The notes under the pieces: generated by a model | What the model saw: the letters and a program-made list of their open reading frames with translations, nothing else | What the model was told of the DNA's origin: nothing | Databases searched by the model: none | NCBI RefSeq assembly: GCF_002917095.1 | Contig: NZ_PQGA01000002.1 | Span: forward strand, 737,837 to 801,836 | Source of the DNA: Paraburkholderia eburnea | Lineage (GTDB): Bacteria > Pseudomonadota > Gammaproteobacteria > Burkholderiales > Burkholderiaceae | Length of the DNA: 64,000 bases | Reading direction: 5' to 3' | Translations under genes and position numbers: made by a program | Shown here: positions 56,310 to 64,000 of the stretch, piece after piece | Layout of the letters: every line of letters begins with the position of its first letter | Numbering within the stretch: the first letter of the stretch is position 1

Positions 56310-56402
56310 CCGGGGCGCTGGCCACTGCAGCCGACGCCAGGTAGTGCGAGCATACCCCAGCCGATCCACCCGCTGCAGCGGGGAGATTACCGGGGTCCAG
56401 CC

Positions 56403-57545
56403 TTAGCCGTGCGCGAAACGCAGGATCGGCTTAAGTGTGACGCCGCGCGTGCTGTCCTCGGCGGCCTCGTTGATTTGCTCGACCGGATAGAACTTCACGA
56501 GCTTGTCGAACGGAAAACGCCCCTGGCTGTACAGCTCGACGAGTTGCGGAATGAAGCGCTGCGGCACGCTATCGCCCTCGACAATGCCGCGAATCGTGCG
56601 CCCGTTCAGCAGCAGGCTGTTGATGTCGAATTCGCCCTTGGTACCCAGCGGCGGCGCGCCCACCACGCCGATCGCGCCCAGCGTGCCGAGCGCTTCGATC
56701 GCACCGGCCAGCACCTGCGGATGCCCCGTCGATTCGAGCGCGAAATCCACGCCGCCGCCCGTGATCTCGCGGATCGTTTCGACCATGTCCACTTCGCGGC
56801 TGTTGACCGTGTGGGTGGCGCCCAGCTCCTTCGCGAGTTCGAGCCGCGACGGCACGACATCGACGGCGATGATGGTCGCCGCGCCCGCCACGCGCGCCGC
56901 CATCACGGCGGACAGGCCCACCGCGCCCGCGCCGAAGCTCGCGAAGCGGCTGCCCGGCGTGACCTTCAGCGAGTTGATGACGGCGCCCGCGCCGGTCTGG
57001 ATGCCGCAGCCGAGCGGCCCCAGCAGTTCGAGCGGCGCATCCTGCGGCACCTTGATCGCATTGTTCTCGCGCGCGAGCGCATGGCTCGCGAACGACGACT
57101 GCGCGAAGAAGTGATCGTGCAGCGGGCGGCCTTCCTCGTCCTCGATGGCCGTGCGGCCTTCGAGATCGCCGCCGCCGAAGTTCAGGCCGAAGAAGTGGCT
57201 GCAATACGCGCCGTGGCCGCCCACGCAGGGCTGGCAATGCCCGCACGCGCCGTAGGTCAGCACGACGTGGTCGCCGGGCTTGAGGTTCTTCACGTTCGGG
57301 CCGATTTCCTCGACCACGCCCGCGCCCTCGTGGCCCAGCACCGCGGGCAGCGGCACCGGATAGAACTGGTCGCGCACGATCAGGTCGGTGTGGCACAGGC
57401 CCGTGGCAACCACGCGCACCAGCACCTCGTCGCCCTGCGGGCCGCGCAGACGCGCCTTCTGGATCGTGAACGGCTCGCCCTTGGCGCGTGCGACGGCCGC
57501 GGTGACCGTGCGGCCTGCCGTGGCCGTCTGGAGTGTCGTACTCAT
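56403..57545 (-). CDS. Zinc-dependent alcohol dehydrogenase (aryl/benzyl-alcohol type)
   Basis: From ATG 57545, 380 residues. Catalytic zinc: Cys in VVATGLCHTDLIV and His in LGHEGAGVVEEIG. Structural zinc: cysteines in YGACGHCQPCVGGHGAYC. NAD site: FGAGAVGLSAVMAARVAGA. Sequence style matches group III zinc alcohol dehydrogenases acting on benzyl or other aromatic/long alcohols. Paired with the aldehyde dehydrogenase 37 bp upstream, it would carry alcohol to acid in two steps. Preceded by GAGGAGA. Confidence 0.92.
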   Translation of the reverse strand: MSTTLQTATAGRTVTAAVARAKGEPFTIQKARLRGPQGDEVLVRVVATGLCHTDLIVRDQFYPVPLPAVLGHEGAGVVEEIGPNVKNLKPGDHVVLTYGACGHCQPCVGGHGAYCSHFFGLNFGGGDLEGRTAIEDEEGRPLHDHFFAQSSFASHALARENNAIKVPQDAPLELLGPLGCGIQTGAGAVINSLKVTPGSRFASFGAGAVGLSAVMAARVAGAATIIAVDVVPSRLELAKELGATHTVNSREVDMVETIREITGGGVDFALESTGHPQVLAGAIEALGTLGAIGVVGAPPLGTKGEFDINSLLLNGRTIRGIVEGDSVPQRFIPQLVELYSQGRFPFDKLVKFYPVEQINEAAEDSTRGVTLKPILRFAHG

Positions 57546-57554
57546 GCGTGTCTC

Positions 57555-57583
57555 CTCAGATCGCTCAGTTTGCTCAGATCGCT
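57555..57583. repeat. Short direct repeat between the dehydrogenase genes
   Basis: CTCAGATCGCT occurs at 57555-57565 and again at 57573-57583, covering most of the 37-bp intercistronic gap. A possible recent duplication around the ribosome binding site of the alcohol dehydrogenase. Confidence 0.6.
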
Positions 57584-59055
57584 TAGATCGGGTAAAGCGG
57601 TGCTTCGCCCTTGACGGTAAGCCACTGCCACTGGGTGAACTCTTCCCAGTTGGCCGGGCCGCCGATGCTCGTGCCGTTGCCCGATGCACCCACGCCGCCG
57701 AACGGGTTGATCACTTCGTCGTTCACGGTCTGATCGTTGATGTGCAGCAGGCCCGTGCGCAGACGTTCGCCCATGCGCAGCGCGCGGCCCACGTTGGCCG
57801 TGACGACGGCCATCGACAGTCCGTACTCCGTATCGTTGGCGAGCGCGATGGCGTCTTCGTCGGAGTCGAAGGGCACGACCACCGCCACCGGCCCGAAGAT
57901 TTCCTCGTTGAACGCCGGATTGTCCTGAGTCACGCCGCTCAGCACGGTCGGCTCGAAAAAGAGGTCGCGATAGCCACCGCCCGTTTCGATGCGTGCGCCG
58001 GCTTTCTGCGCATCGGCGAGCACGCGCGCGATGTGGTCGCGCTGCGCCGTGTTGATAATCGGCCCCAGCGCGACGTCGCCGGTGGCCGGATTGCCGACCG
58101 TGAGGCCCGACGCCTTCGCCACCAGTTTTTGCACGAATCGATCGTAAATTTTGCGCTGCACGAGCACGCGGCCCGTCGCCATGCAAATCTGACCCTGGTG
58201 CAGATAGGCGCCCCAGGCCGTATTCGCGACGGCCAGATCGATATCGGCATCGTCGAGCACGATCAGCGAATTCTTGCCGCCCAGCTCCAGCGAAACCTTC
58301 TTGAGGTGACGGCCCGCCGCTTCGCCGACCTTGCGGCCCGCGCCGGTCGAGCCCGTGAACTGGATCATGGCGATGTGCGGATCGCTCGTGAGCGCCGCGC
58401 CCGCTGCGCCGTCGCCGGGCAGCACATGCAGCACGCCTGCGGGCAGGCCGGCCAGTTCGAACAGGCGCGCGATGGTAAAGCCGCCGCAGATCGAGGTGCG
58501 CGGGTCCGGCTTGAGCACGACGGCGTTGCCGAGCGCGAGCGCCGGAGCCACGGCGCGCATCGCCAGATAGAGCGGGAAATTGAACGGCGAAATCACGCCG
58601 ACGACGCCGAGCGGGCGGCGGCGGGCCAGCGACAGACGGCCCGGCACCGACGGCAGCACCTCGCCGGCCGAGCGCGACGGCAGCGCGCTGGCTTCGTGCA
58701 GGGCCTTGATGGTGGCCTGCGTTTCGACCGCCGCCTTGCCGCGCGTCGAACCGCTTTCGCGCACGATCCAGCCGGCGATCTCGTCGGCGGCTTCTTCGGC
58801 CAGACGGGCGGCGCGGCGCAGCACGGCGGCGCGCTCGTCATAGGGCAGCGCGGCCCAGGCCCGTTGCGCGTCGAAGGCCGACTTCGACGACGCCGCGACC
58901 AGGGCCGCGTCGGCCATGCCGATGCGCGCGAGGCGCTCGCCCGTGGCCGGTTCGAGCACGTCGGCGGCCGACGTGCCGTCGCGCCATTCGCCGGTAAAGA
59001 CGCGGCCATGCCAACTGTCGTTGTCGAAGAGGCGGGTGGAAGAGGTAACACTCAT
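57583..59055 (-). CDS. Aldehyde dehydrogenase (benzaldehyde/vanillin dehydrogenase-like)
   Basis: From ATG 59055, 490 residues. Catalytic glutamate in VSLELGGKNSLIVLDDAD and catalytic cysteine in YLHQGQICMATGRVLVQ (GQIC). The GQICMA form and overall match are typical of vanillin/benzaldehyde dehydrogenases. NAD(P) contacts are visible in VISPFNFPLYLAMRAVAPAL. It acts with the zinc alcohol dehydrogenase downstream. The first gene of the two-gene operon. Confidence 0.92.
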   Translation of the reverse strand: MSVTSSTRLFDNDSWHGRVFTGEWRDGTSAADVLEPATGERLARIGMADAALVAASSKSAFDAQRAWAALPYDERAAVLRRAARLAEEAADEIAGWIVRESGSTRGKAAVETQATIKALHEASALPSRSAGEVLPSVPGRLSLARRRPLGVVGVISPFNFPLYLAMRAVAPALALGNAVVLKPDPRTSICGGFTIARLFELAGLPAGVLHVLPGDGAAGAALTSDPHIAMIQFTGSTGAGRKVGEAAGRHLKKVSLELGGKNSLIVLDDADIDLAVANTAWGAYLHQGQICMATGRVLVQRKIYDRFVQKLVAKASGLTVGNPATGDVALGPIINTAQRDHIARVLADAQKAGARIETGGGYRDLFFEPTVLSGVTQDNPAFNEEIFGPVAVVVPFDSDEDAIALANDTEYGLSMAVVTANVGRALRMGERLRTGLLHINDQTVNDEVINPFGGVGASGNGTSIGGPANWEEFTQWQWLTVKGEAPLYPI

Positions 59056-59308
59056 GCTGACTCCTGTTTGTCTCGTGCGAGATCGCGTGCGCAAGCCGGG
59101 AAGCGGCTGCCAGAACGCCACCTTAGGGAATGGGGGCCAGCGTCGCAATCGGGAATAGTTCTCGGCTCTCAATGGCCCGTGGCCACGCGCCAGGCGGCGA
59201 AAAAGCGTTCAGTTGCTGAACACCCGGCTTTTTGCGAGCGCCTCGGGAACGGCTCGTGCGCTATGTCGAATGTTGCGACACACCGTCGCTTTTACGTGGA
59301 GACGCACC

Positions 59309-59497
59309 ATGAACAAGGATCAGGTGAAGGGCACGGCAGAAAAGGTCAAGGGCAAGGTCAACGAAGCCGTAGGCCGCGCCACCGACAATCCGCAACGCGA
59401 GCTCAAGGGCGACGTGCAGCAGGCCGCAGGCGAAGCGCGCAAGAACGTCGGCGACGTGAAGGAAGCCGTCAAGGATGCAACGAAGCGTCATCACTAA
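59309..59497 (+). CDS. CsbD-family stress protein
   Basis: A 62-residue protein, MNKDQVKGTAEKVKGKVNEA with a second GDVQQAAGEARKN block, matching CsbD (general stress protein; YjbJ in E. coli). Highly charged and soluble, function unknown; members are often induced by the general stress response. Monocistronic, with ACGTGGAG upstream. Confidence 0.9.
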   Translation: MNKDQVKGTAEKVKGKVNEAVGRATDNPQRELKGDVQQAAGEARKNVGDVKEAVKDATKRHH

Positions 59498-59634
59498 GCG
59501 AGGCTCAGGTCGCGCATGGCGCGAGGCTTCGCGCCTCACACGCTGCGTCACTGGCTAGTGGCGATTTTTAATGCGGCGCCGGTCTGTACGATCGGCGCCA
59601 TTTTGTTCGCTCAGGGCGTCGATCAAGCCGCTAA

Positions 59635-60969
59635 TCAAGCCGCGCCGGCCAGAATCTTCGCCTGGCGGCGCATGCCTGCGAAAATCGCCTCGGCCACGTC
59701 GAGCGGAAAGGCTTCCGGAAGCTGCGCGGCGACTTCATCAATAACGCCGTCGGTCAGTTGCGCCACCGTCGCCATCATCTCCTCGACCTGCCCGACCGAA
59801 AACCCCACGCGCTGCCCCTGAGCGATCCAGTGACGCGGAAAAATCTGCGCGATGCGGTAATGCGCGTTGCGACCGCGTACTGCCATCGCGAGGCTCGCGC
59901 GCTGCGCCGCAAGCTGATTGCGCCCACGCCCGATGATCGGATGCGCGGATAGCACGTCGTAGAGCGGCGTGGCGACGTAATGGCTGCCGGGCAGATGCGC
60001 GATGCTGAAATTCTTGGCGTGGCCGTCCGTGGCCGCGAGCAGCCAGAAGAGCATCTGCGCGAGAAAAAAATGCCGCCGGTCGTCGGCCCCGCGCGACGAG
60101 CCGCCAAGCACGGCCATGACAGCGTTGATGCCTGGGCCGCCGTCGGCTTCGTATTTGACGATACCCGGTGTGCCCGTGGCCTGGCAGAGATCCTCCTGCG
60201 GCAAACGCACGATCCAGCGGCCATTGCGCGCCAAACGCCGGTCGAAGCGCTCGACGACGAGTGCCTTTGTGTCCTCGAAATATGCAATCTCGCACGGCGC
60301 GATCGGCAGGCCGAACGCGGCGACGATCTTCGCGCAGAGCCATTCGTTCTCGACCGAAGTCCGCATGTCGGCGCGCATATTACCTACCAGCCCGAGCGGC
60401 AGTTTGAGGATATGCGTGGTGGGCGTGCTGCCCGTGGGCAGCAGCCAGCGACCGTTACGCCGCAATAGCGCCGTTTTCTCCTGCGCGCCGGCGATAGACA
60501 GACGCAGATCGTCCACAGGCTCATGCTCGCCGAAAGGGGGCGTGGACGTCGTATCGCGCAGCAGCCGGGCGATGGCGGCTTCGTCGAGCGGCCGGCCTTC
60601 GATGGATTCGAGGCCGACTGGGGTTTCGCCCACCGGCAACAGTTGCAGCGCACCCACGCAATCGCTCCCGAGCACGGCGAGCAATTCGAACGGCGAAATC
60701 CCCGCCGTGCGATAACGGGCCGCAATGCGCCGCCGGATGCGTTCGCTGTCGGGCAGGAGGTTGTCGAAGTAATCGGTGACGATGGGGCCGCGCAAGGGCT
60801 GGTTGCCAGGCGTGAAAGGCAGCGAAAGCGAAAGCGGACGGCCTTGCTCGTCATCGAGCCAGCTTTGCAGATACACGAGCCGCTCGACGCCGCGCACGAT
60901 CTCCCAGTAGCCCACGGGCAGACCGTTCATCCACAGATCGAGGCGGTTCGTCAGGCGGGTACGCGCCAT
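59635..60969 (-). CDS. hipA: HipA-family serine/threonine kinase toxin
   Basis: A 444-residue HipA. SIAGAQEKTALL around residue 158 matches the E. coli HipA loop that carries the autophosphorylated serine, so Ser158 is the likely equivalent. The catalytic loop ATDGHAKNFSI (Asp315) and metal site PLYDVL (Asp338) are intact. HipA phosphorylates glutamyl-tRNA synthetase in E. coli and causes dormancy. The N-terminal subdomain (DLWMNGLPVGYW) is also typical. The start codon directly follows the hipB stop without a gap. Confidence 0.93.
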   Translation of the reverse strand: MARTRLTNRLDLWMNGLPVGYWEIVRGVERLVYLQSWLDDEQGRPLSLSLPFTPGNQPLRGPIVTDYFDNLLPDSERIRRRIAARYRTAGISPFELLAVLGSDCVGALQLLPVGETPVGLESIEGRPLDEAAIARLLRDTTSTPPFGEHEPVDDLRLSIAGAQEKTALLRRNGRWLLPTGSTPTTHILKLPLGLVGNMRADMRTSVENEWLCAKIVAAFGLPIAPCEIAYFEDTKALVVERFDRRLARNGRWIVRLPQEDLCQATGTPGIVKYEADGGPGINAVMAVLGGSSRGADDRRHFFLAQMLFWLLAATDGHAKNFSIAHLPGSHYVATPLYDVLSAHPIIGRGRNQLAAQRASLAMAVRGRNAHYRIAQIFPRHWIAQGQRVGFSVGQVEEMMATVAQLTDGVIDEVAAQLPEAFPLDVAEAIFAGMRRQAKILAGAA

Positions 60970-61437
60970 TTACCAGTCCTCGCGACTGGGCGGCCTGGCT
61001 GCGGTTTTGCGCGGTGTGGCCGGTTTCAATGTTTTCTTTGCCGCTGTGCGTTTGCTGGCCGCCGCGAGAGCGGTACGCTTCGTGACCGCCGTTTTAGCCA
61101 TCGGCTTCTTTACTGCGGGCTTTTTTACAACTGCCTTTTTTGCCGCCACTTTTTTCGCAGCGGGTTTCTTCGCGGCAGACTTCCTGATGACGGCTGGGCG
61201 CCGAACCGGCGCGGCCTGCGTCGCCCCGGCGGCGAGATGCATATCGACCGCGAGCAGCCGCAATACGCGAAAGAGCCGGTCGACGCTAGCGGCGGCGGGA
61301 TTCGCTTCGAAAGCGGCGTAGCTTTGCTGGGAGATGCCGAGCCGCTGCGCGAGCTCTTCCTGGGTCAGGCCGGCTTTCTTGCGAAAGCCCAGCAGCATGG
61401 GGCGCAACTGGCTGACGGTCTTGAGCGGGTAGTCCAC
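60970..61437 (-). CDS. hipB: HipB-family antitoxin with histone-H1-like tail
   Basis: The start is taken as GTG at 61437: it has GGAG six bases upstream and begins MDYPLKTVSQLRPML, the usual HipB opening. A TTG at 61467 is possible but has no ribosome binding site. Residues about 8-65 are an Xre helix-turn-helix (AGLTQEELAQRLGISQQSYA). Residues 71-155 are a Lys/Ala/Pro tail with repeated AAKK and VKKP units, like histone H1 C-terminal or bacterial H1-like proteins. The last residue is tryptophan (SREDW), as in E. coli HipB, whose terminal Trp docks on HipA. It should bind its own promoter and neutralise HipA. Confidence 0.9.
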   Translation of the reverse strand: MDYPLKTVSQLRPMLLGFRKKAGLTQEELAQRLGISQQSYAAFEANPAAASVDRLFRVLRLLAVDMHLAAGATQAAPVRRPAVIRKSAAKKPAAKKVAAKKAVVKKPAVKKPMAKTAVTKRTALAAASKRTAAKKTLKPATPRKTAARPPSREDW

Positions 61438-61477
61438 GCGAAGCTCCGGCAGAGAAGGGAAGGTCAAATAGACTGCT

Positions 61478-61549
61478 TACAGTCTATAGACTGTAAATGC
61501 AAAATACAACCTGAAAGCTGTAAATGCAAAATACAGTCTATAACCTGTA
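61478..61549 (-). promoter_or_regulatory. Three tandem palindromic operators of hipBA, phased at 27 bp
   Basis: Three 18-bp sites at 61478-61495 (TACAGTCTATAGACTGTA, a perfect palindrome), 61505-61522 (TACAACCTGAAAGCTGTA) and 61532-61549 (TACAGTCTATAACCTGTA) repeat at exactly 27 bp; the first two are followed by AATGCAAAA. Sharing TACA/TGTA ends, they are the probable HipB binding sites, overlapping the promoter region. Confidence 0.8.
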
Positions 61550-61576
61550 ATCGCGCTTCACGCCGGATTTCAAGCC

Positions 61577-62515
61577 TCAGACCGGCGGCACGAAGAAATA
61601 GCGCGTGAGGTGAAAGAAGATCGGTGCGGCGAAGCAGATGGAGTCGATGCGGTCGAGCATGCCGCCGTGGCCGGCGATCATCACGCCCCAGTCCTTGGCG
61701 CCCATCGAGCGCTTGACGGCGGAGAGCACGAGTCCGCCGATAAAGCCGCCGATCACGGTCACCGCAGACATGAGCGCGGCCTGCCACAGATTGAACGGCG
61801 TGAGACCGTGCAGCAGGGTGCCGAGACCGATGGCGAGCGCGCCGCCGCCAATCAGGCCTTCCCACGTCTTCGACGGGCTGACGAGCGGCGAAAGCTTGCG
61901 CTTGCCCCAGAGTTTGCCGCAAACGTACTGGAACACATCGCTTGACTGCACGACCAGCAGGAAGAACAGCAGCAACGGTCCGTTGTTGTCGAAGTAATGC
62001 GGCAGCGGCAACAGGAGCAGGGCCGGCGCATAACTGAACGAATACACGCAGACCATCAGCGCCCACTGGATCTTGGCGTTACGCTCAAGAAATTCGGCGG
62101 TGTCCTGAGCGAAAGCCTCCGCTGCCGACAGCACGAAGAACATATAGACCGGCATGAAAATCGCAAACAGCCCATACCAGTGCAGCGCGACCAGCAGAAA
62201 CTGGCCCGGCAGCGCGACGTAGTACGCCAGCACGAGCGACCAGTAATCGGCGGGCTTGGTTGGTGTGAGCGTGATGAACTCGCGCAGCGCGAAGAACGAG
62301 CAGATGAAAAACAGGAATAGCGTCGCGTAAGGCCCAAGCCACAGCGCTGCCGTCACCACGGCGATCATGACCCACCACGCGGCAATGCGCTGGTTCATAT
62401 TGGCGACGGTCGTATTGGCCGAGCCGAACTTCATACGCAGCACCGCGCCCACCACGGTAAAGAAACAGAGCAGGGCGAGCACGCCCACGATCGTGATCCA
62501 GAAGACGTGCGGCAT
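61577..62515 (-). CDS. Phosphatidate cytidylyltransferase (CdsA family)
   Basis: A 312-residue membrane protein with about 8-9 helices. The signature region SAVKRSMGAKDWGVMIAG followed by HGGMLDRIDS is nearly the CdsA pattern (KR, KD, HGG and DRxD all present). CdsA makes CDP-diacylglycerol from phosphatidate and CTP. It is the third gene of an operon with PlsC-like and CDP-alcohol transferase-like genes, and differs from the usual chromosomal cdsA setting (uppS-cdsA-dxr), so it may be a second, specialised copy. Confidence 0.88.
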   Translation of the reverse strand: MPHVFWITIVGVLALLCFFTVVGAVLRMKFGSANTTVANMNQRIAAWWVMIAVVTAALWLGPYATLFLFFICSFFALREFITLTPTKPADYWSLVLAYYVALPGQFLLVALHWYGLFAIFMPVYMFFVLSAAEAFAQDTAEFLERNAKIQWALMVCVYSFSYAPALLLLPLPHYFDNNGPLLLFFLLVVQSSDVFQYVCGKLWGKRKLSPLVSPSKTWEGLIGGGALAIGLGTLLHGLTPFNLWQAALMSAVTVIGGFIGGLVLSAVKRSMGAKDWGVMIAGHGGMLDRIDSICFAAPIFFHLTRYFFVPPV

Positions 62516-62517
62516 CC

Positions 62518-63132
62518 TTATCCCCGTACAGAATTTTGAAGTTTGATCACGGCGTCGCGCGCCATGGTAAGGAATGCTTCCTTATCGAGTTGCGTGGCGC
62601 CAGGCACCGCATCGCCGAACGACACGCTGCAATTGATCGGCACCGGCAACAGCTTGCCCTTGGGCATCGCGCGCATGAGATCGGACAGATGCACGGGCAC
62701 GAGCTGAACCTGCGGAAACTCGCGCGAAAGCCAGTAAAGCCCGCTTTTGAATGGTCCGATCTCGCCGGTCTGGCTGCGCGTGCCTTCGGGAAAGATGATG
62801 ATCGACCAGCCCGATGCCAGCGCATCGCGCACGAGCTGGAGCGGGTCTTCGCCTTCGCCCTTGCGCATCACATACACCACGCCCAGCACGCGGTTGGCGA
62901 TGAAGCGGCGCGTGGGCGACGCATCCCAGTAATCGCGCGCGGCAGCCGGGCGCACGCTCGCGCGCAGATCGGGCGGCAGCGCCGCCAGAATGGCGAGCGT
63001 ATCGACGTGACTCGAATGGTTGGCGAAATAGATCGTCTGCCGCGCGGATGGCGGCGTGCTCGCATAACGCCCGCGCGCGCCCACCACGAGACGCACGACA
63101 CCCAGCAGCCAACGCTGCATCACGTTACGCAT
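62518..63132 (-). CDS. 1-acyl-glycerol-3-phosphate acyltransferase (PlsC-like)
   Basis: From ATG 63132, 204 residues. The acyltransferase motifs are intact: NHSSHVDT (HX4D) and IIFPEGTRSQTG. It would add an acyl chain to lysophosphatidate or a similar phosphate ester at the inner membrane. The start overlaps the upstream gene by 8 bp and the stop is 2 bp before the CdsA gene, so all three are tightly coupled. Confidence 0.9.
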   Translation of the reverse strand: MRNVMQRWLLGVVRLVVGARGRYASTPPSARQTIYFANHSSHVDTLAILAALPPDLRASVRPAAARDYWDASPTRRFIANRVLGVVYVMRKGEGEDPLQLVRDALASGWSIIIFPEGTRSQTGEIGPFKSGLYWLSREFPQVQLVPVHLSDLMRAMPKGKLLPVPINCSVSFGDAVPGATQLDKEAFLTMARDAVIKLQNSVRG

Positions 63133-63763
63133 GAGTTTTATCCTCCGAGATCCGATGAAGATCCTGCACCAGCGCGCGCGTGCGAGTCGCGCACGTGAGC
63201 GCGCTGCCGGCCGCGATGATCGCAAGGGCCGCGGCAAGACAAACGGGATGCCGACGCAGCGCGATTTCGACGATCGTCGCAACGCAGGCGAGCGTAAGCA
63301 GCGCCATGCGATGCTGCTTGGCCATCGGCCCGATAAAACGCTGCGGCACGCCCACGGAGCCGCCGAATACGCGCACATAGGCCGTGAGCGCCGCGAACAG
63401 CGCAGCGGCCCAACCCAGCGACGGCAGGCCCACGCCGTAACCGGCCGCGATCAGCAGGAAGCTGTCTGCGATGCGATCCGGGAATTCGTTGAAAAGCGGC
63501 CCTGCGATGGATTTTTTACCGCCTTCGACAGCGACCAGCCCATCGATGACATTGCAGAGCAATCGCAGCTGGATACACACGATCGCGACGATCATGTCAA
63601 GCACGCTGTCGATCCGCAACAGCGCCACCGCGCCAATCGCCGCGAATACGGCGCTCGCGCAGGATATCTGGTTGGGCGTCACGCTCGTGCCGGCCAGGAA
63701 CTTCGACAGCGTCACGATGACCGTGTTGGAGCGCGATTTGATTGGGCGTCGGTTTTCGTCCAT
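63125..63763 (-). CDS. CDP-alcohol phosphatidyltransferase-like protein with altered active site
   Basis: Start taken at ATG 63763 (AGG five bases upstream), 212 residues, about six hydrophobic helices; an ATG at 63886 would add 41 unlike residues. The CDP-alcohol transferase motif D-x2-DG-x2-AR-x8-G-x3-D-x3-D appears here as Asn71, Asp74-Gly75, Ala78-Val79, Gly88, Asn92, Asp96. So the first Asp, the Arg and the third Asp are replaced. The enzyme family joins CDP-diacylglycerol or CDP-alcohols to an acceptor alcohol; this member may use a different metal geometry, a different substrate, or be inactive. First gene of the operon. Confidence 0.8.
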   Translation of the reverse strand: MDENRRPIKSRSNTVIVTLSKFLAGTSVTPNQISCASAVFAAIGAVALLRIDSVLDMIVAIVCIQLRLLCNVIDGLVAVEGGKKSIAGPLFNEFPDRIADSFLLIAAGYGVGLPSLGWAAALFAALTAYVRVFGGSVGVPQRFIGPMAKQHRMALLTLACVATIVEIALRRHPVCLAAALAIIAAGSALTCATRTRALVQDLHRISEDKTHA

Positions 63764-64000
63764 GAAACCTGGTGAGTCGATTAGATGTGGTTGGCTGTGA
63801 TCGGCCGGAAGTTCGGCGTTATACAGGGCGGCGCGAGCCTGCTGATGTTTACACGACGGATTCTTGAGCGTCGCCAAGGGCGGCATCTTTATTTAGCACA
63901 ATTTAAATGTCGTAGCCATTTCAAGATGTCGCGTTCGCAGCTAAATAGAAATGTCGTGTTTTGCGGGTTAAAAGGTTTGTCTCTAACGGGTTACAGCTCA

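Noticed and set aside
56409..59571. Long rightward open frames opposite the two dehydrogenase genes (401 and 727 codons)
   Set aside because: Arg/Ala/His-rich mirror translations of well-identified enzymes. The real rightward gene here is only the CsbD protein at 59309.

Overview
The window looks like chromosomal DNA from a high-GC betaproteobacterium of the order Burkholderiales, most likely Paraburkholderia, Caballeronia or a close relative. This is inferred from the gene content: a type VI secretion locus, Burkholderia-type porin, cyo-type quinol oxidase, ProQ/FinO protein with long low-complexity tails, MocR and LysR regulators, and a CoA-dependent aminobenzoate/salicylate route. No rRNA, tRNA or CRISPR array was recognised.

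Positions 1-13741 hold part of a type VI secretion (T6SS) locus. tssC and the start of tssK read leftward. A vgrG, a peptidoglycan-peptidase-like effector, tssF, tssG, tssJ and an OmpA-type lipoprotein read rightward. Both vgrG and the effector carry apparent single-base frameshifts. A three-gene module of unknown function follows (10934-13741): a coiled-coil protein, a two-helix membrane coiled-coil protein, and a membrane-anchored periplasmic binding protein with a LysM domain. It is the best candidate here for an undescribed system.

Positions 14104-19523 are a small catabolic unit: a LysR regulator converging on an operon of formaldehyde-activating-enzyme homologue, aldo/keto reductase, semialdehyde dehydrogenase and MFS transporter. 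Positions 19524-27167 look like an accessory patch: a secreted clan GH-A glycosidase, a decayed membrane-protein gene, an IS66 transposase remnant and a large trimeric autotransporter adhesin. Positions 27553-32862 are an uptake/hydrolysis cluster (M20 amidohydrolase, porin, MFS transporter) with a divergent LysR gene. A lipoprotein and a secreted subtilase follow.

Positions 35412-43396 encode a seven-gene operon for aerobic CoA-thioester degradation of 2-aminobenzoate or salicylate: monooxygenase/reductase, dehydrogenase, MarR regulator, enoyl-CoA hydratase, acyl-CoA dehydrogenase, RidA, CoA ligase. Its first gene has a good sigma70-type promoter.

From 43833 to the end are an OpgC-like membrane protein, an SDR, a ProQ/FinO RNA chaperone, a lytic transglycosylase, a class I aldolase, a MocR regulator, cyoABCD, an alcohol/aldehyde dehydrogenase pair with an AcoR-like regulator lacking its ATPase domain, a CsbD-like protein, a hipBA toxin-antitoxin pair and a CdsA/PlsC/CDP-alcohol-transferase operon. 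The HipB antitoxin has a histone-H1-like tail, and three evenly phased palindromes lie upstream. The last enzyme of the lipid operon has lost several signature residues.
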